Below, piece by piece: positions 33,042 through 42,379 of a DNA stretch of 64,000 bases. The notes under the pieces were generated by a model. That model saw only the letters and a list, made by a program, of their open reading frames with translations, was not told the origin of the DNA and did not search any database. Within the stretch, counting starts at the first letter, position 1. Every line of letters starts with the position of its first letter. Both the position numbers and the translations under genes were made by a program. Source of the stretch: Guyparkeria sp016278265 (GTDB taxonomy: Bacteria > Pseudomonadota > Gammaproteobacteria > Halothiobacillales > Halothiobacillaceae); assembly GCF_044582145.1 (NCBI RefSeq), contig NZ_JBDODO010000002.1; one strand, 5' to 3'.

Positions 33042-34316
33042 ATGAACATCGACCTGTTCGAGAAATACGAGTCCAACGTGCGCGGTTACATCCGCTCGTT
33101 CCCGACCATTTTCGTCAAATCCAAGAACGCCACCATGTGGGATCAGGATGGCACGGCCTTCATCGACTTCTTCGGTGGCGCCGGCTCCCTGAACTACGGC
33201 CACAATGATCCGGCCATCAATCGAGCAATCATCGACTTCATCGAGCGTGATGGCGTCACTAACGCGCTCGACAAGGCGACCGACGCCAAGTACATCTTTA
33301 TCAAGAAGCTGCAGGAAACCATCCTTCAGCCGCGCGGCCTGGACTACAAGGTCCAGTTCGTCGGCCCGACCGGCACCAACGCAGTCGAGACGGCCCTGAA
33401 GCTGGCCCGCAAGGTCAAGGAGCGCTCCAAGATCGTCTCCTTCACCAACGCCTACCACGGCCACACCCTCGGCGCGCTCGCGGTCACCGGCAACGAGTTC
33501 TATCACGACGATTTCTACGGCGTGCCGTTGAACGTCACCAAGATGCCGTACGACAACTACTTCGACCCGACCGGCGAAGGCCAGATGGACAGCATCGACA
33601 TGATGCGCCAGTACTACGAGGACGCCAGCTCGGGCTACGACCTGCCGGCCGGCATCATCGTCGAGACCATCCAGGGCGAAGGTGGCATCAACGTCGCCTC
33701 GGTCGAGTGGCTCAAGAAGCTCGACAAGATGTGCAAGGACCTCGACATCCTGCTGATCGTCGACGACATCCAGGTCGGCAACGGCCGCACCGGTAACTTC
33801 TTCAGCTTCGAGCGTGCCGGTATCACGCCCGACATCGTCACCATCTCCAAGTCGATCGGCACCGGCCTGCCCATGGCGATCGTGCTGATGCGTCCGGACA
33901 TCGACGAGTGGTCGCCGGGCGAGCACACCGGCACCTTCCGCGGCAACTCGTTGGCCTTCGTCGCCGGCGCGACTGCCCTTGAGCGTTGGGAGACCGACGA
34001 GTTCTCCAAGGAAGTCGTCGAGAAGGGCAAGAAGGTCGAGGCGCGCTTCCGCGCCATCGCCGAACGCCACCCGGACCTGATTTCCGACGTGCGCGGGCTG
34101 GGCATGATCTGGGGCCTCCAATCCGAGGCCGAGGACTTCTGCAACGAGGTTTCCGCCGAGGCGTTCAAGCGTGGCCTGTTGGCCGAGACCGCCGGCGCCG
34201 ACGACCAGGTGATCAAGTTCCTCGCTCCGCTGACCATCAGCGAGGCCGAGCTGAACAAGGGTCTGGATCTGCTCGACGAGTCCGTCGACGCTGCCGCAGC
34301 CGCTCGCAAGGGCTGA
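33042..34316 (+). CDS. ectB: Diaminobutyrate--2-oxoglutarate transaminase
   Basis: 424 residues from the ATG at 33042, with GAGGA seven bases upstream. This PLP aminotransferase converts aspartate semialdehyde to diaminobutyrate, the first step of ectoine synthesis. The N-terminal FEKYESNVRGYIRSFPTIF is characteristic. The PLP-phosphate region is GPTGTNAVETALKLAR and the Schiff-base lysine is in TISKSIGTGLPM. Separated from ectC by a strong hairpin. Confidence 0.96.
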   Translation: MNIDLFEKYESNVRGYIRSFPTIFVKSKNATMWDQDGTAFIDFFGGAGSLNYGHNDPAINRAIIDFIERDGVTNALDKATDAKYIFIKKLQETILQPRGLDYKVQFVGPTGTNAVETALKLARKVKERSKIVSFTNAYHGHTLGALAVTGNEFYHDDFYGVPLNVTKMPYDNYFDPTGEGQMDSIDMMRQYYEDASSGYDLPAGIIVETIQGEGGINVASVEWLKKLDKMCKDLDILLIVDDIQVGNGRTGNFFSFERAGITPDIVTISKSIGTGLPMAIVLMRPDIDEWSPGEHTGTFRGNSLAFVAGATALERWETDEFSKEVVEKGKKVEARFRAIAERHPDLISDVRGLGMIWGLQSEAEDFCNEVSAEAFKRGLLAETAGADDQVIKFLAPLTISEAELNKGLDLLDESVDAAAAARKG

Positions 34317-34325
34317 TCACCGATC

Positions 34326-34355
34326 GGACCATCCCCGCTGAACGCGGGGCGGTCC
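34326..34355 (+). promoter_or_regulatory. Intercistronic hairpin between ectB and ectC
   Basis: GGACC-AT-CCCCGC-loop-GCGGGG-C-GGTCC forms a near-perfect 11-pair stem with small internal bulges, 10 bases after the ectB stop. There is no T-run, so it probably modulates mRNA stability or partial read-through rather than ending transcription. Confidence 0.6.
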
Positions 34356-34377
34356 TTCACCAGCTACGGAGACAACT

Positions 34378-34788
34378 ATGCTCGTACGTTATCTTGACCG
34401 CGACATCATCGGCACCGACCGCGAAGTCGAAGCCAAAAACGGCAACTGGGTCAGCCGTCGCCTGATCCTCGCCGACGACAGGGTGGGCTTTTCCTACAAC
34501 GACACCATCATCCGTGCCGGCACCGAGACCTTCATCCACTACCAGAACCACATCGAAGCGGTTTACTGCGTAGGCGGCAACGGGGAGATCCACGACATCA
34601 ACAACGATGTCACCTACCCGATCCGCGACGGCATGATGTATCTCCTCAACGATCCGGACGCCGACAAGCACTACCTGCGCGGTGGTAGCGAGGACATGCG
34701 TCTGATCTGCGTGTTCAACCCGCCGCTGACCGGCCGTGAAGTTCACGACGAGAACGGTGTCTACCCCGCCCTGAGCATCGACGACTGA
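34378..34788 (+). CDS. ectC: Ectoine synthase
   Basis: 136 residues. This cupin-fold enzyme closes N-gamma-acetyl-diaminobutyrate to ectoine. The sequence MLVRYLDRDIIGTDREVEAK at the start, HYQNHIEAVYCVGGNGEI (metal and substrate residues) and HYLRGGSEDMRLICVFNPPL are diagnostic. It ends the operon. No ectD (hydroxylase) or ectR regulator follows, so ectoine rather than hydroxyectoine is the expected product of this locus. Confidence 0.96.
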   Translation: MLVRYLDRDIIGTDREVEAKNGNWVSRRLILADDRVGFSYNDTIIRAGTETFIHYQNHIEAVYCVGGNGEIHDINNDVTYPIRDGMMYLLNDPDADKHYLRGGSEDMRLICVFNPPLTGREVHDENGVYPALSIDD

Positions 34789-34815
34789 TCATCGACTGCT
34801 GCAGTGGGCAGAAAA

Positions 34816-34852
34816 AAACCCGGCCTCCGCAAGGAGCGCCGGGTTTCCTTTT
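34816..34852 (+). terminator. Terminator of ectABC
   Basis: AAACCCGGC/GCCGGGTTT, a nine-pair stem with a 13-base loop, followed by TCCTTTT, about 27 bases after the ectC stop. The A-run on the left may let it serve the opposite strand too. Confidence 0.85.
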
Positions 34853-34874
34853 GCCGGGCCTGTGACTGCAGGGC

Positions 34875-35216
34875 TCAGGGGTAGGCGGCATCGCGGCCGA
34901 AATGCCGGGTTAGCAGGTAGTAGATCACCGCCCGGTACTTGTGCCGATTGGACCGGCCGTACTGATCGAACACCTTGTCGAGCGCCGCGTCCAGATCGGG
35001 CCCATCGGTCAGCCCCAGCTTCTTGACCAGGAAGTTCTTCTTGATGCTTTCGACCTCGTTCGGATCACTCGCCGCGACGACCGAGGCATCGGCGTTGTAT
35101 ACCGCCGGCCCCAAACCGGCGACGACGCGCCCCAGCAGGTCGCGATCCGGCGACTCGCCGCATTTCTTCTGAATCTCTTGTGCGTACTTGTCGATCAGTT
35201 CATCCCGGCTGCTCAT
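34875..35216 (-). CDS. DUF2853 family protein
   Basis: 113 residues from the ATG at 35216 with GGAGGGA upstream. It is a helical cytosolic protein with RDELIDKYAQEIQKKCGE, FLVKKLGLTDG and HKYRAVIYYLLTRHFGR, the pattern of DUF2853. No function is known for the family. It stands alone and convergent to ectC. Confidence 0.85.
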   Translation of the reverse strand: MSSRDELIDKYAQEIQKKCGESPDRDLLGRVVAGLGPAVYNADASVVAASDPNEVESIKKNFLVKKLGLTDGPDLDAALDKVFDQYGRSNRHKYRAVIYYLLTRHFGRDAAYP

Positions 35217-35374
35217 GGCGATCCCTCCGCTCTGTGCTGGGTCCCGCCCACGGCTCACGACCCGTGACCGCTCGATCAACGAGAGCCCCAAACTCACAGA
35301 TAGGCCAGAGGGATGGAATTAACAAGTCAGGAATCGAGGAAACACTGCCCGGGTATGGAGGCGGCCGCCATGGA

Positions 35375-35815
35375 TCACCCCGGATTCTCTCCCGGTTCGA
35401 ACTCGCGCTGTCGATTGATGTGCATGATCAGGACCAGCGCCTGATTGGGATCGTCGTCGCGTCGCGCCTCGGTGGTCTTGACGACCAGCCCTTCGAGGAT
35501 CTGGCGGATGCCTAGCTGCTCGTCGGCGTAGCGACGCATGACCACCAGGCGCATGCCTTCCTTGGCCCAGCTCAGCGGCAATTGCTGGGCGTAGCGCGGC
35601 ACAATCAGGGCCAGGCGATCCTTGGCGAAGAAGTCGAGATACACACCCTCGAGAATGCGAATACCGCGCTCGTCTGGATTCAGTGCACGCACCGACTCCG
35701 GCTGGCCATTGCGGCCATTGCGGTTGTCGAGGCTCATGTCCTCGGCGCCTACCTCCTTGAGGTATTGCTCGGCGGCGCGGATCTGGTCCTCGGAATACAG
35801 GCTGGTCGATTTCAT
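35375..35815 (-). CDS. Conserved hypothetical protein
   Basis: 146 residues, not recognised. Its ATG at 35815 begins MKSTSLYSEDQIRAAEQYLK. Mixed alpha/beta prediction with ERGIRILEGVYLDFFAKDRL and a C-terminal LVLIMHINRQ; no signal peptide or membrane segment. Coding character is supported by codon use and by the absence of a competing frame. Function unknown. Confidence 0.65.
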   Translation of the reverse strand: MKSTSLYSEDQIRAAEQYLKEVGAEDMSLDNRNGRNGQPESVRALNPDERGIRILEGVYLDFFAKDRLALIVPRYAQQLPLSWAKEGMRLVVMRRYADEQLGIRQILEGLVVKTTEARRDDDPNQALVLIMHINRQREFEPGENPG

Positions 35816-36066
35816 CAGAGGCCGGTCTTATTTCTCGGGCCGTGCATCCCTGCCCGTTGAGCCAATTCCCTGGCCTTAGCCGCTCACTGTACGTGGATTT
35901 GCCACGTCGATGGTGTGGTTATCCGAACAACGCCCTCTGTATCCAGGGTGCGTCAGGGGAGTGTCCCTTGGATAGGAAGGGTAGCAGAAGTCATGCCATC
36001 AACCCGCCACGGGCCACGCTCCTTCGCCGAGGCGCCCGGGTGCCGGGCAAGCCGACTGCAGATCGA

Positions 36067-38586
36067 TCAGGGCTCCACGAGCGGACGCACCCAGGCAGAA
36101 CGACGCCAGGCAAACGGCCACAGCCCGGAACGCTCGGCACGCACGCGACCACGCTCGAGCCACAACGCGCCATCTCGGTCCGTGCGCCAGATCGTGGCGC
36201 CCGCCGCCTGCCAACGAGCCGAGACCGGCTCTCGTGGGTGCCCCCAGCGATTGAGAAAGCCGGCACTGACCAGTGCCCGCCTGGCGCCGGTGGCCTCGAT
36301 AAAGGCAGCAGTCGAGGAACTGGACGAACCGTGATGCGGCACCAGCACGGTCGTGGCATCCAAGCGGGCATGCCGCAGCAGCCAGTGCTCCGCGGCCGCC
36401 TCGATGTCACCGGTCAAAAGAAGGCTCTCCGACTGCCCCGCCACGCGCAGCACGCAAGAGCGATCGTTGGCGGAGCCGCGTGGGGCGCGCAGCAGCGCAA
36501 ACCGCACCCCGTCGAGCAGCCACTCCGTACCGTGCCGGCACGGCATACCCTGCCCGCTGATACCGAATTGGCCCTCCGTCAGGCCGACAACCGCGGCCTG
36601 CGGAAAGGCCTGCCGGATCGAGGCGAGTCCGCCGGCGTGATCCATGGCGGCATGGCTGATCACGATCCGGTCGAGGTGCGAGACATCCAGTGCTCGCAGG
36701 GCCGGCAGCACGATCGCCTCGCCGGTATCGAAGCGTCCATGCCGAGGCCCGGCGTCATACAACACGTCGTGGCGAGCGGTCTGCAACAGCACGGCGGCGC
36801 CCTGCCCCACGTCCAGCACCACGGCCTCGAACTGCCCGGGCGCGGGCCGCGATGACCCCACCATCAGCGCCGGGAGCAACAACAGGATCGCCAGCCCCCG
36901 ACCCGGAAACCGCCGCGGCAATCCCAGCCAGAGCACACCGAGGGCAAACAGGAGCAGCGCGAGGGGACCAGGCGGTGCATGATTGGAATCTGGGAAAACC
37001 GCCACCAGCCAGCCCAGCACCGCAAACAGCCCCTCGCCCAGACCATCGATCAGCCAGGCGGGCCAAGCCGCCGCCGCGGGACTGATGGTCGCGAGAAACA
37101 GGGTGAGCAGTGCCAGAGGCGTAATCAGCATGGAGACCAGCGGCACGGCCAGCAGGTTCGCCGGCAACGAGGCGAAGGCGACCCGGTCGAACAGCCCCCA
37201 GGTCAGGGGCAGCAATCCGAGCGTCAGCAGCCATTGCAGCCGCAGGAGTTCCCAGGGCCGCCAGAGCTTATCGCGACCGCGAATCATCACGATAATCAGG
37301 AGCACCGCGGCAAACGAGAGCCAGAACCCCATGCCCAGCGGGGCGTATGGATCGATCACCAGCACCAGCACGAAGGCGATCAGCCACAGATCGAGCAGCC
37401 GCCACCGGCGCTGCATCAGCACCCCGAGCAACAGGATCGTCAGCATCAGCGCCGCCCGCAGGGTGGGAATCGACAATCCGGCGATCAACGCGTAGCTCCA
37501 GGCGGCAAGCACCGCCGCCAGGGCGGCCACTCGCTGGGCCGGCCAGCCCCGGCTGATCGGTAACCGACCCCACCCGACACGTACCAGCCAGGCCGCGAGT
37601 GCCGCCACCATGCCGACGTGCAACCCCGAGATCGCGAGCAGATGATTGGTGCCGGTGGCCAGCAGCCATTCCCATTGTCGGTCGCTCAACTCGCCGCGAT
37701 CACCCAGCGCCAGACCGTGCAGCAACGCCGCCCCGGCCGACAACGGTCCGCCTGCAGTGCGTGTCTCCGCAACCGCGAGGGACTCCTGCAACCGGGAGCG
37801 TGCAGCATCCCGCCAGCGATCGATCTGCGCCCGCCAGCCAGCCGCCCTGCCGAGCTCTATTGGCTGGTGATCGCGCAGGTAGCCCGTGGCGAGTATCTGG
37901 TGACGAAACAGGTAGCGGCGGTAATCGAATCCCCCGGGATTGGCGTGACCGCGCAGGGGCTTGAGGCGCGCGGTGAGGCCATAGCTGACGCCGGCAACCA
38001 GCTCGACTCGCTCGGGAGGTCGGGTGTAATCGCTGAGCTCGAGGCGCCCGCTCGGAAGCAATTGCTGGCAAACCCGGCTAGCGACACTGTCATCCGGATG
38101 TGCCGCGCGGGCGGCGTGCACCGCGAAGGTAAAACGACGGCGATCGGCCCGATCATCGACCAGACCGACGACCTTACCCTCGAGCCGGCAATCGACCCGA
38201 TCGGCGAACACGGGCGTTTGATCAACGAGGGACGCCACCGGCACCAGGGTATGCAGCGCGCCGGCCAAGGCGATTGCCAGCAGGGCCCTGCCCGAGGGAC
38301 CCTGCCGCCACGCGATCAGCGCCAGCAGGCCAAGACCGAACACAAGAACCCCATACCGGGCGCTCCCCACGGCGGCCAGCCCCGAGCCGACCAGCACCGG
38401 CCACGGCACGAACCAGGCCAGCAGCGCCGCGCCGGCCCAGGCCAGCAACAGCCAGCGAGCGGCCAAACGCCGCCGCGATGAGCGTGCGCATGCTCCCCCG
38501 AACGCCGAGTCCTCTCCCGGCGAAATGACGTCCCTGTCCATCGTTGTCGCGTCCCTGCCGACGTGCCATGAGGGGCGGTGATCCAT
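36067..38586 (-). CDS. comEC: ComEC/Rec2 DNA-uptake channel
   Basis: 839 residues; an in-frame ATG at 38541 is an alternative start. ComEC moves single-stranded DNA across the inner membrane during transformation. An N-terminal OB-like soluble domain precedes the competence domain (LLATGTNHLLAISGLHVGM, then AGLSIPTLRAALMLTILLLG). A C-terminal beta-lactamase-like domain begins about residue 585. Its first metal motif is SHAAMDHAGG (644-653), where most homologues have Asp at the third position. Other motifs (LTGDIE, LVPHHGSS) are intact. Monocistronic. Confidence 0.93.
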   Translation of the reverse strand: MDHRPSWHVGRDATTMDRDVISPGEDSAFGGACARSSRRRLAARWLLLAWAGAALLAWFVPWPVLVGSGLAAVGSARYGVLVFGLGLLALIAWRQGPSGRALLAIALAGALHTLVPVASLVDQTPVFADRVDCRLEGKVVGLVDDRADRRRFTFAVHAARAAHPDDSVASRVCQQLLPSGRLELSDYTRPPERVELVAGVSYGLTARLKPLRGHANPGGFDYRRYLFRHQILATGYLRDHQPIELGRAAGWRAQIDRWRDAARSRLQESLAVAETRTAGGPLSAGAALLHGLALGDRGELSDRQWEWLLATGTNHLLAISGLHVGMVAALAAWLVRVGWGRLPISRGWPAQRVAALAAVLAAWSYALIAGLSIPTLRAALMLTILLLGVLMQRRWRLLDLWLIAFVLVLVIDPYAPLGMGFWLSFAAVLLIIVMIRGRDKLWRPWELLRLQWLLTLGLLPLTWGLFDRVAFASLPANLLAVPLVSMLITPLALLTLFLATISPAAAAWPAWLIDGLGEGLFAVLGWLVAVFPDSNHAPPGPLALLLFALGVLWLGLPRRFPGRGLAILLLLPALMVGSSRPAPGQFEAVVLDVGQGAAVLLQTARHDVLYDAGPRHGRFDTGEAIVLPALRALDVSHLDRIVISHAAMDHAGGLASIRQAFPQAAVVGLTEGQFGISGQGMPCRHGTEWLLDGVRFALLRAPRGSANDRSCVLRVAGQSESLLLTGDIEAAAEHWLLRHARLDATTVLVPHHGSSSSSTAAFIEATGARRALVSAGFLNRWGHPREPVSARWQAAGATIWRTDRDGALWLERGRVRAERSGLWPFAWRRSAWVRPLVEP

Positions 38587-38650
38587 CGCTCAATACGCAT
38601 TCGGCACACGGGCATTCCTTGCCCCAGTCCGACTACGTTAAGATGCCGCC

Positions 38651-39460
38651 ATGAGCACTGTAACCGCGCCGACCATTCATTGCATTCCCGTCCTCTCGGA
38701 CAATTACGTCTGGCTGATCGAGGGGGATGACCGCGCCACAGTGATCATCGATGCCGGTGAGGCCGGTCCGGTGATCGAGGCCATCGAGGCGCGCGGGCTC
38801 AAGCCCGTAGCCACGCTGATCACGCACCACCATGGCGACCACGTCCAGGGTCTGGCCGAGCTGAACCAGCGCTTTCCCATGACGGTCTACGGCCCCGACA
38901 GTTGCCGACGGGTGGGTGTCGACACGGTCGTGGGCGAAGGGGATCGGTTCACCGTTCCTGACGTGGCTGAGTTCGCGGTCATGGCCACGCCCGGCCACAC
39001 CCAGGATCACCTGAGTTACGTCACTGGGCAGGCCATCTTCTGTGGCGACACGTTGTTCACCGGCGGCTGCGGACGCCTGTTCGAGGGCACGGCGGCACAG
39101 ATGCTGCGCTCGCTCGACCGGCTGGCCGCCCTTGATGACGAAAAAGCTGGCGACATGACCATCTACTGCGGCCACGAGTACACCACCGACAGCCTGCGCT
39201 TCGCCGCGCATGCCGAACCCGACAACCCCGACATTGCCGCCCGGGTACGCGAGGTCGCGGCGAAACGATCGAATGGCGAGCCGACGGCCAGCGCCTCGAT
39301 GGACCTTGAGAAACGCACCAACCCGTTCCTGCGCGTCCGCGTGCCGGCCCTGCGCGAGGCAATCGAGGCCTACGTCGGCGAGCGCATCGAGGACGACATC
39401 GAGGCGTTCGCTCAGCTACGCCACTGGAAGGACGACTTTGACGGCCTGACGCGTCTGTGA
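38651..39460 (+). CDS. gloB: Hydroxyacylglutathione hydrolase (glyoxalase II)
   Basis: 269 residues. It hydrolyses S-lactoylglutathione to lactate and glutathione in methylglyoxal detoxification. The binuclear metal motif is THHHGDHVQGL, with ATPGHTQDHLSY, FCGDTLFTGGCGRLFEG and YCGHEYT supplying the other ligands. The C-terminal substrate domain (ASMDLEKRTNPFLR) is complete. It is divergent from comEC with only 64 bases between starts. Confidence 0.95.
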   Translation: MSTVTAPTIHCIPVLSDNYVWLIEGDDRATVIIDAGEAGPVIEAIEARGLKPVATLITHHHGDHVQGLAELNQRFPMTVYGPDSCRRVGVDTVVGEGDRFTVPDVAEFAVMATPGHTQDHLSYVTGQAIFCGDTLFTGGCGRLFEGTAAQMLRSLDRLAALDDEKAGDMTIYCGHEYTTDSLRFAAHAEPDNPDIAARVREVAAKRSNGEPTASASMDLEKRTNPFLRVRVPALREAIEAYVGERIEDDIEAFAQLRHWKDDFDGLTRL

Positions 39461-39504
39461 CTTCCCAAAAACTGGCCACCAACCGCGGATAGCCAAACGA
39501 CACT

Positions 39505-41055
39505 ATGCCTACACTGTCGACTCACCTGATTTCCTCTCGGCGCCTCGCCGTGTCGTCGAGACTGCTGCGCGGCCTGCTCCTGCCCGTGACCGTCCTGCTG
39601 CTGCATGGCTGTGCCGGACTGGTACCGCCGGCCGACCGGCAAGGCGCCGACGAGCGGGGAAGTAGTCAGCCGGGCTTCTCCACCCTGCCGGCGATCAGCC
39701 GCCAGGACGGTGACGAGCCACAACAGGCCACGGACCACGAACACGATCTCTGGGGCGCGGTCGCCAATCGTTTCACCCTGCCGGTACCGGACAACGCCCG
39801 CGTCGATGCGGAGATCCGTCGTTACGCCCGCCACCCGGAGTACCTGCGGGAGGTCAGCGAACGTGCCGAACCCTATCTCTACATGATCGTGGAGAAGCTG
39901 GAGGCGGCCAACCTGCCACTGGAGCTGACCCTGCTCCCGATCGTGGAGAGCGCCTACCTCCCGCAGGCCCTGTCGTCGAGCTCGGCGGCGGGCATCTGGC
40001 AGTTCATCCCCTCCACCGGCACCTACTTCGGTCTCGATCGTGATGCCTTCTACGACGGCCGACGGGACATCGAGGCCTCCACCGACGCGGCCGTGACCTA
40101 TTTCAGCCAATTGCGTGGCATGTTCGACGATGACTGGCCCACGGTGATCGCGGCCTACAACGGTGGCCAGGGCACCCTGCTCAACGCCATTCGACAAAAC
40201 GAGCAGCGCGGTCAGGCCACCGATTTCTGGAGCCTCAAACAGATTCGCAAGGAAACCCAGAACTACCCGGCCCGCCTGTTCGCCCTGGTCAAGATTTTCT
40301 CCCAGCCCGAGAAATACGGGTTCACCCCGCACGCAATCGAGAACCAACCGGCCCTGGCACAGGTGGAACTGGAACGCTCCGTCAGCCTGGTCAAGCTGGC
40401 CGACATGACCGGGATGGGCCACGACGAGCTCTACCGCCTCAACCCCGGCTTCGGGCGGTCGATCACCGGTGACACGCCGCGGCAACTGCTGGTGCCGCGC
40501 GAGGCACGCGGGCGTTTCGACGTCGACACGCTCAATTCCGCGGCCACCGCCGCCGAGGACTGGCAGCGCTATACCTTCGTGCGTGGTGACAGCTTCTATC
40601 GGGTCGCGCAGCGCTACGGCAGCTCGGTCGACGAACTGCTGGCGATCAATCGCCGCCAGTCGGCCGTCGCCCGCCCCGGACAAGAGATCCTCGTCCCCAC
40701 GGGACGCGTGGACCGCGCGATCGCCTCGGGCAACGCCCGCACCCACACAGTCCAGCCGGGCGAGTCGCTCTGGGCCATCTCGCGCCAGCATGACGTCAAG
40801 CTCGCCGAACTGCGACGCATGAACGCCTACGGCGACAACCCGGTGCTGCGCCCGGGCGACAAGGTGATCGTCGGCGCCAAGGTTGCCGGTGGCAGCGACG
40901 ATGCCCCCTCGAAATACGTGGTCCAGGCGGGTGATACGCTCTGGCAGCTCGCGCAGCGGTTCTCCACCACGGTCGCCGAGCTCACCACGCTCAATCGCAT
41001 CGGGCCGGACGCCGCCCTCAAGCCCGGGCAAGAGCTGTTGGTCGCCAGCAACTGA
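39505..41055 (+). CDS. mltD: Membrane-bound lytic murein transglycosylase D with three LysM domains
   Basis: 516 residues. A signal peptide ends in the lipobox LLHGC (Cys36), so it is an envelope lipoprotein. The transglycosylase domain has the catalytic glutamate in LLPIVESAYLPQAL and the following SSAAGIWQFIPSTGTYFGL. Three LysM repeats begin near residues 353 (YTFVRGDSFYRVAQRY), 415 (HTVQPGESLWAISRQHD) and 471 (YVVQAGDTLWQLAQRF) and bind peptidoglycan. It lies 44 bases after gloB, a common neighbour. Confidence 0.95.
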   Translation: MPTLSTHLISSRRLAVSSRLLRGLLLPVTVLLLHGCAGLVPPADRQGADERGSSQPGFSTLPAISRQDGDEPQQATDHEHDLWGAVANRFTLPVPDNARVDAEIRRYARHPEYLREVSERAEPYLYMIVEKLEAANLPLELTLLPIVESAYLPQALSSSSAAGIWQFIPSTGTYFGLDRDAFYDGRRDIEASTDAAVTYFSQLRGMFDDDWPTVIAAYNGGQGTLLNAIRQNEQRGQATDFWSLKQIRKETQNYPARLFALVKIFSQPEKYGFTPHAIENQPALAQVELERSVSLVKLADMTGMGHDELYRLNPGFGRSITGDTPRQLLVPREARGRFDVDTLNSAATAAEDWQRYTFVRGDSFYRVAQRYGSSVDELLAINRRQSAVARPGQEILVPTGRVDRAIASGNARTHTVQPGESLWAISRQHDVKLAELRRMNAYGDNPVLRPGDKVIVGAKVAGGSDDAPSKYVVQAGDTLWQLAQRFSTTVAELTTLNRIGPDAALKPGQELLVASN

Positions 41056-41086
41056 TCGACACACCACCCCGGATTCACCGGACGCG

Positions 41087-41112
41087 AAAAGGGGCCCGTC
41101 GGGCCCCTTTTT
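41087..41112. terminator. Bidirectional terminator mltD/tatD
   Basis: AAAAGGGGCCC-GTC-GGGCCCCTTTTT: seven G/C pairs flanked by A- and T-runs, 32 bases after the mltD stop and 32 before the tatD stop, so it can serve both strands. Confidence 0.9.
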
Positions 41113-41143
41113 CATTGGCAGTCAATCTGACGACGACCGCCGC

Positions 41144-41968
41144 TTAGTTATCCAGCTTCAGCCAGCGCCGTGTGTTCTCGTGAGCCCGGGCCGCCATTTC
41201 CGGCAGGCTCTCGCCCCGCAGATCGGCCAACACCTCGGCGACGTGACGAACGCGAATGGGGTTGTTGGGCTTGCCGCGGAACGGGACCGGCGAGAGATAG
41301 GGGGAGTCGGTCTCGACCAGGATCCGGTCACCAGGCACCTTCTTCGCCACCTCGCGCAACGAGGCGGCCGACTTGAAGGTGACGATGCCGGAGAAGGAGA
41401 TATAGAACCCCAGGTCCAGTGCCCGGCGCGCGGTCTCCCAGTCCTCGGCGAAGCAGTGCATCACCCCGCCGCACTCCTCGGCATGCTCACGCTCCAGCAC
41501 GTCCATGGTGTCCCCGGGTGCCCCGCGCGTGTGGATGATCACGGGTTTGTCCACCGCCTTGGCCGCCTCGATGTGATTGACGAAACGGTCGTGCTGCCAG
41601 CGCTCGCCTTCCTCGCAGTGGAAGTAATCCAGCCCGGTCTCGCCCACCGCCACGATCGACTCGCTGTGCCGATCCTCGCGGATCGCGCGCACCAGTTCCT
41701 CGGCGGGAATCACGGCGCCGGCATCGTCGGTGGGGTGCAGGCCGTAAGAGAGGAACACCTCGGGCCGCTCGGCGCGCCGATCGGCATTGCCCGAGAGATA
41801 CGGTGCGACCAGCTCGGTCATTGCCGGCCAGGTCGACGGCTTGATCGACACGCACAGCATCCGCGTGACCGATTCCAGCCAGGCGGTGTGCATGAAGCGG
41901 TCGAAATCGTTGTCGAAGGCGTCAAGTTCCACCCGGTCGAGGTGGCAATGCGAATCGAACAGTTGCAT
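41144..41968 (-). CDS. TatD-family metal-dependent hydrolase (YcfH-like)
   Basis: 274 residues. The family signatures are FDSHCHLD at the start, VAVGETGLDYF in the middle and LVETDSPYLSP near the end, all metal-site segments of the TatD deoxyribonuclease fold. TatD proteins act as 3'-5' exonucleases or D-aminoacyl hydrolases in DNA repair or quality control; the YcfH subgroup is not well characterised. It follows pilZ as in Pseudomonas and ends the fab-pab-holB cluster. Confidence 0.9.
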   Translation of the reverse strand: MQLFDSHCHLDRVELDAFDNDFDRFMHTAWLESVTRMLCVSIKPSTWPAMTELVAPYLSGNADRRAERPEVFLSYGLHPTDDAGAVIPAEELVRAIREDRHSESIVAVGETGLDYFHCEEGERWQHDRFVNHIEAAKAVDKPVIIHTRGAPGDTMDVLEREHAEECGGVMHCFAEDWETARRALDLGFYISFSGIVTFKSAASLREVAKKVPGDRILVETDSPYLSPVPFRGKPNNPIRVRHVAEVLADLRGESLPEMAARAHENTRRWLKLDN

Positions 41969-42025
41969 GGTGCTCCGAGGGAATGGGACGGGGGAGGACG
42001 GGAGACCGGCCGCGTTTAGGAAGCT

Positions 42026-42379
42026 TTACATGGTGTAGGTCGGCGTTTCCTTTTCCAGCGCCCCGGCGAGGTAGGTCTCGATCTGCTGACGCGTGCGGCC
42101 CTGGTCCATGCGGCCGAACTGCACGCCGATCCCGGCCGCCTTGCCACCCTGCGCCCCTTGCGGGGTGACCCAGATCACCTTGGCGGCCACGGCCAGCCGT
42201 TCGGGGCTGCCCATCAGAGTCAGAGTGAGGAAGATCTCCTTGCCCATCGGGATCTGCGTATGCCCCGGAATGAACAGCCCGCCGTTCTTCACGAACGGCA
42301 TGTAGGACTTGTAAAGCGTGTCCTTGTCCGGGATGTTGTGGTGGATCATGCCTCCACCCAGGCCGCCTCCTGCTGCCAT
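42026..42379 (-). CDS. pilZ: Type IV pilus assembly protein PilZ
   Basis: 117 residues with GAGGTA upstream of the ATG at 42379. The sequence YKSYMPFVKNGGLFIPGHTQ, then FLTLTLMGSPERLAVAAKVI and GIGVQF are typical of the founding PilZ protein. The N-terminal R-x-x-x-R motif needed for c-di-GMP binding is absent, as in Pseudomonas PilZ, which acts by binding FimX and PilB. The conserved neighbourhood holB-pilZ-tatD is kept, but a 264 bp inserted element separates pilZ from holB. Confidence 0.93.
   Translation of the reverse strand: MAAGGGLGGGMIHHNIPDKDTLYKSYMPFVKNGGLFIPGHTQIPMGKEIFLTLTLMGSPERLAVAAKVIWVTPQGAQGGKAAGIGVQFGRMDQGRTRQQIETYLAGALEKETPTYTM

Noticed and set aside
35930..35985. Imperfect inverted repeat (TATCCAGGG and CCCTTGGATA) upstream of the hypothetical gene at 35.4-35.8 kb
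   Set aside because: The stem is interrupted and the loop long; no T-run or promoter-like context supports a function.
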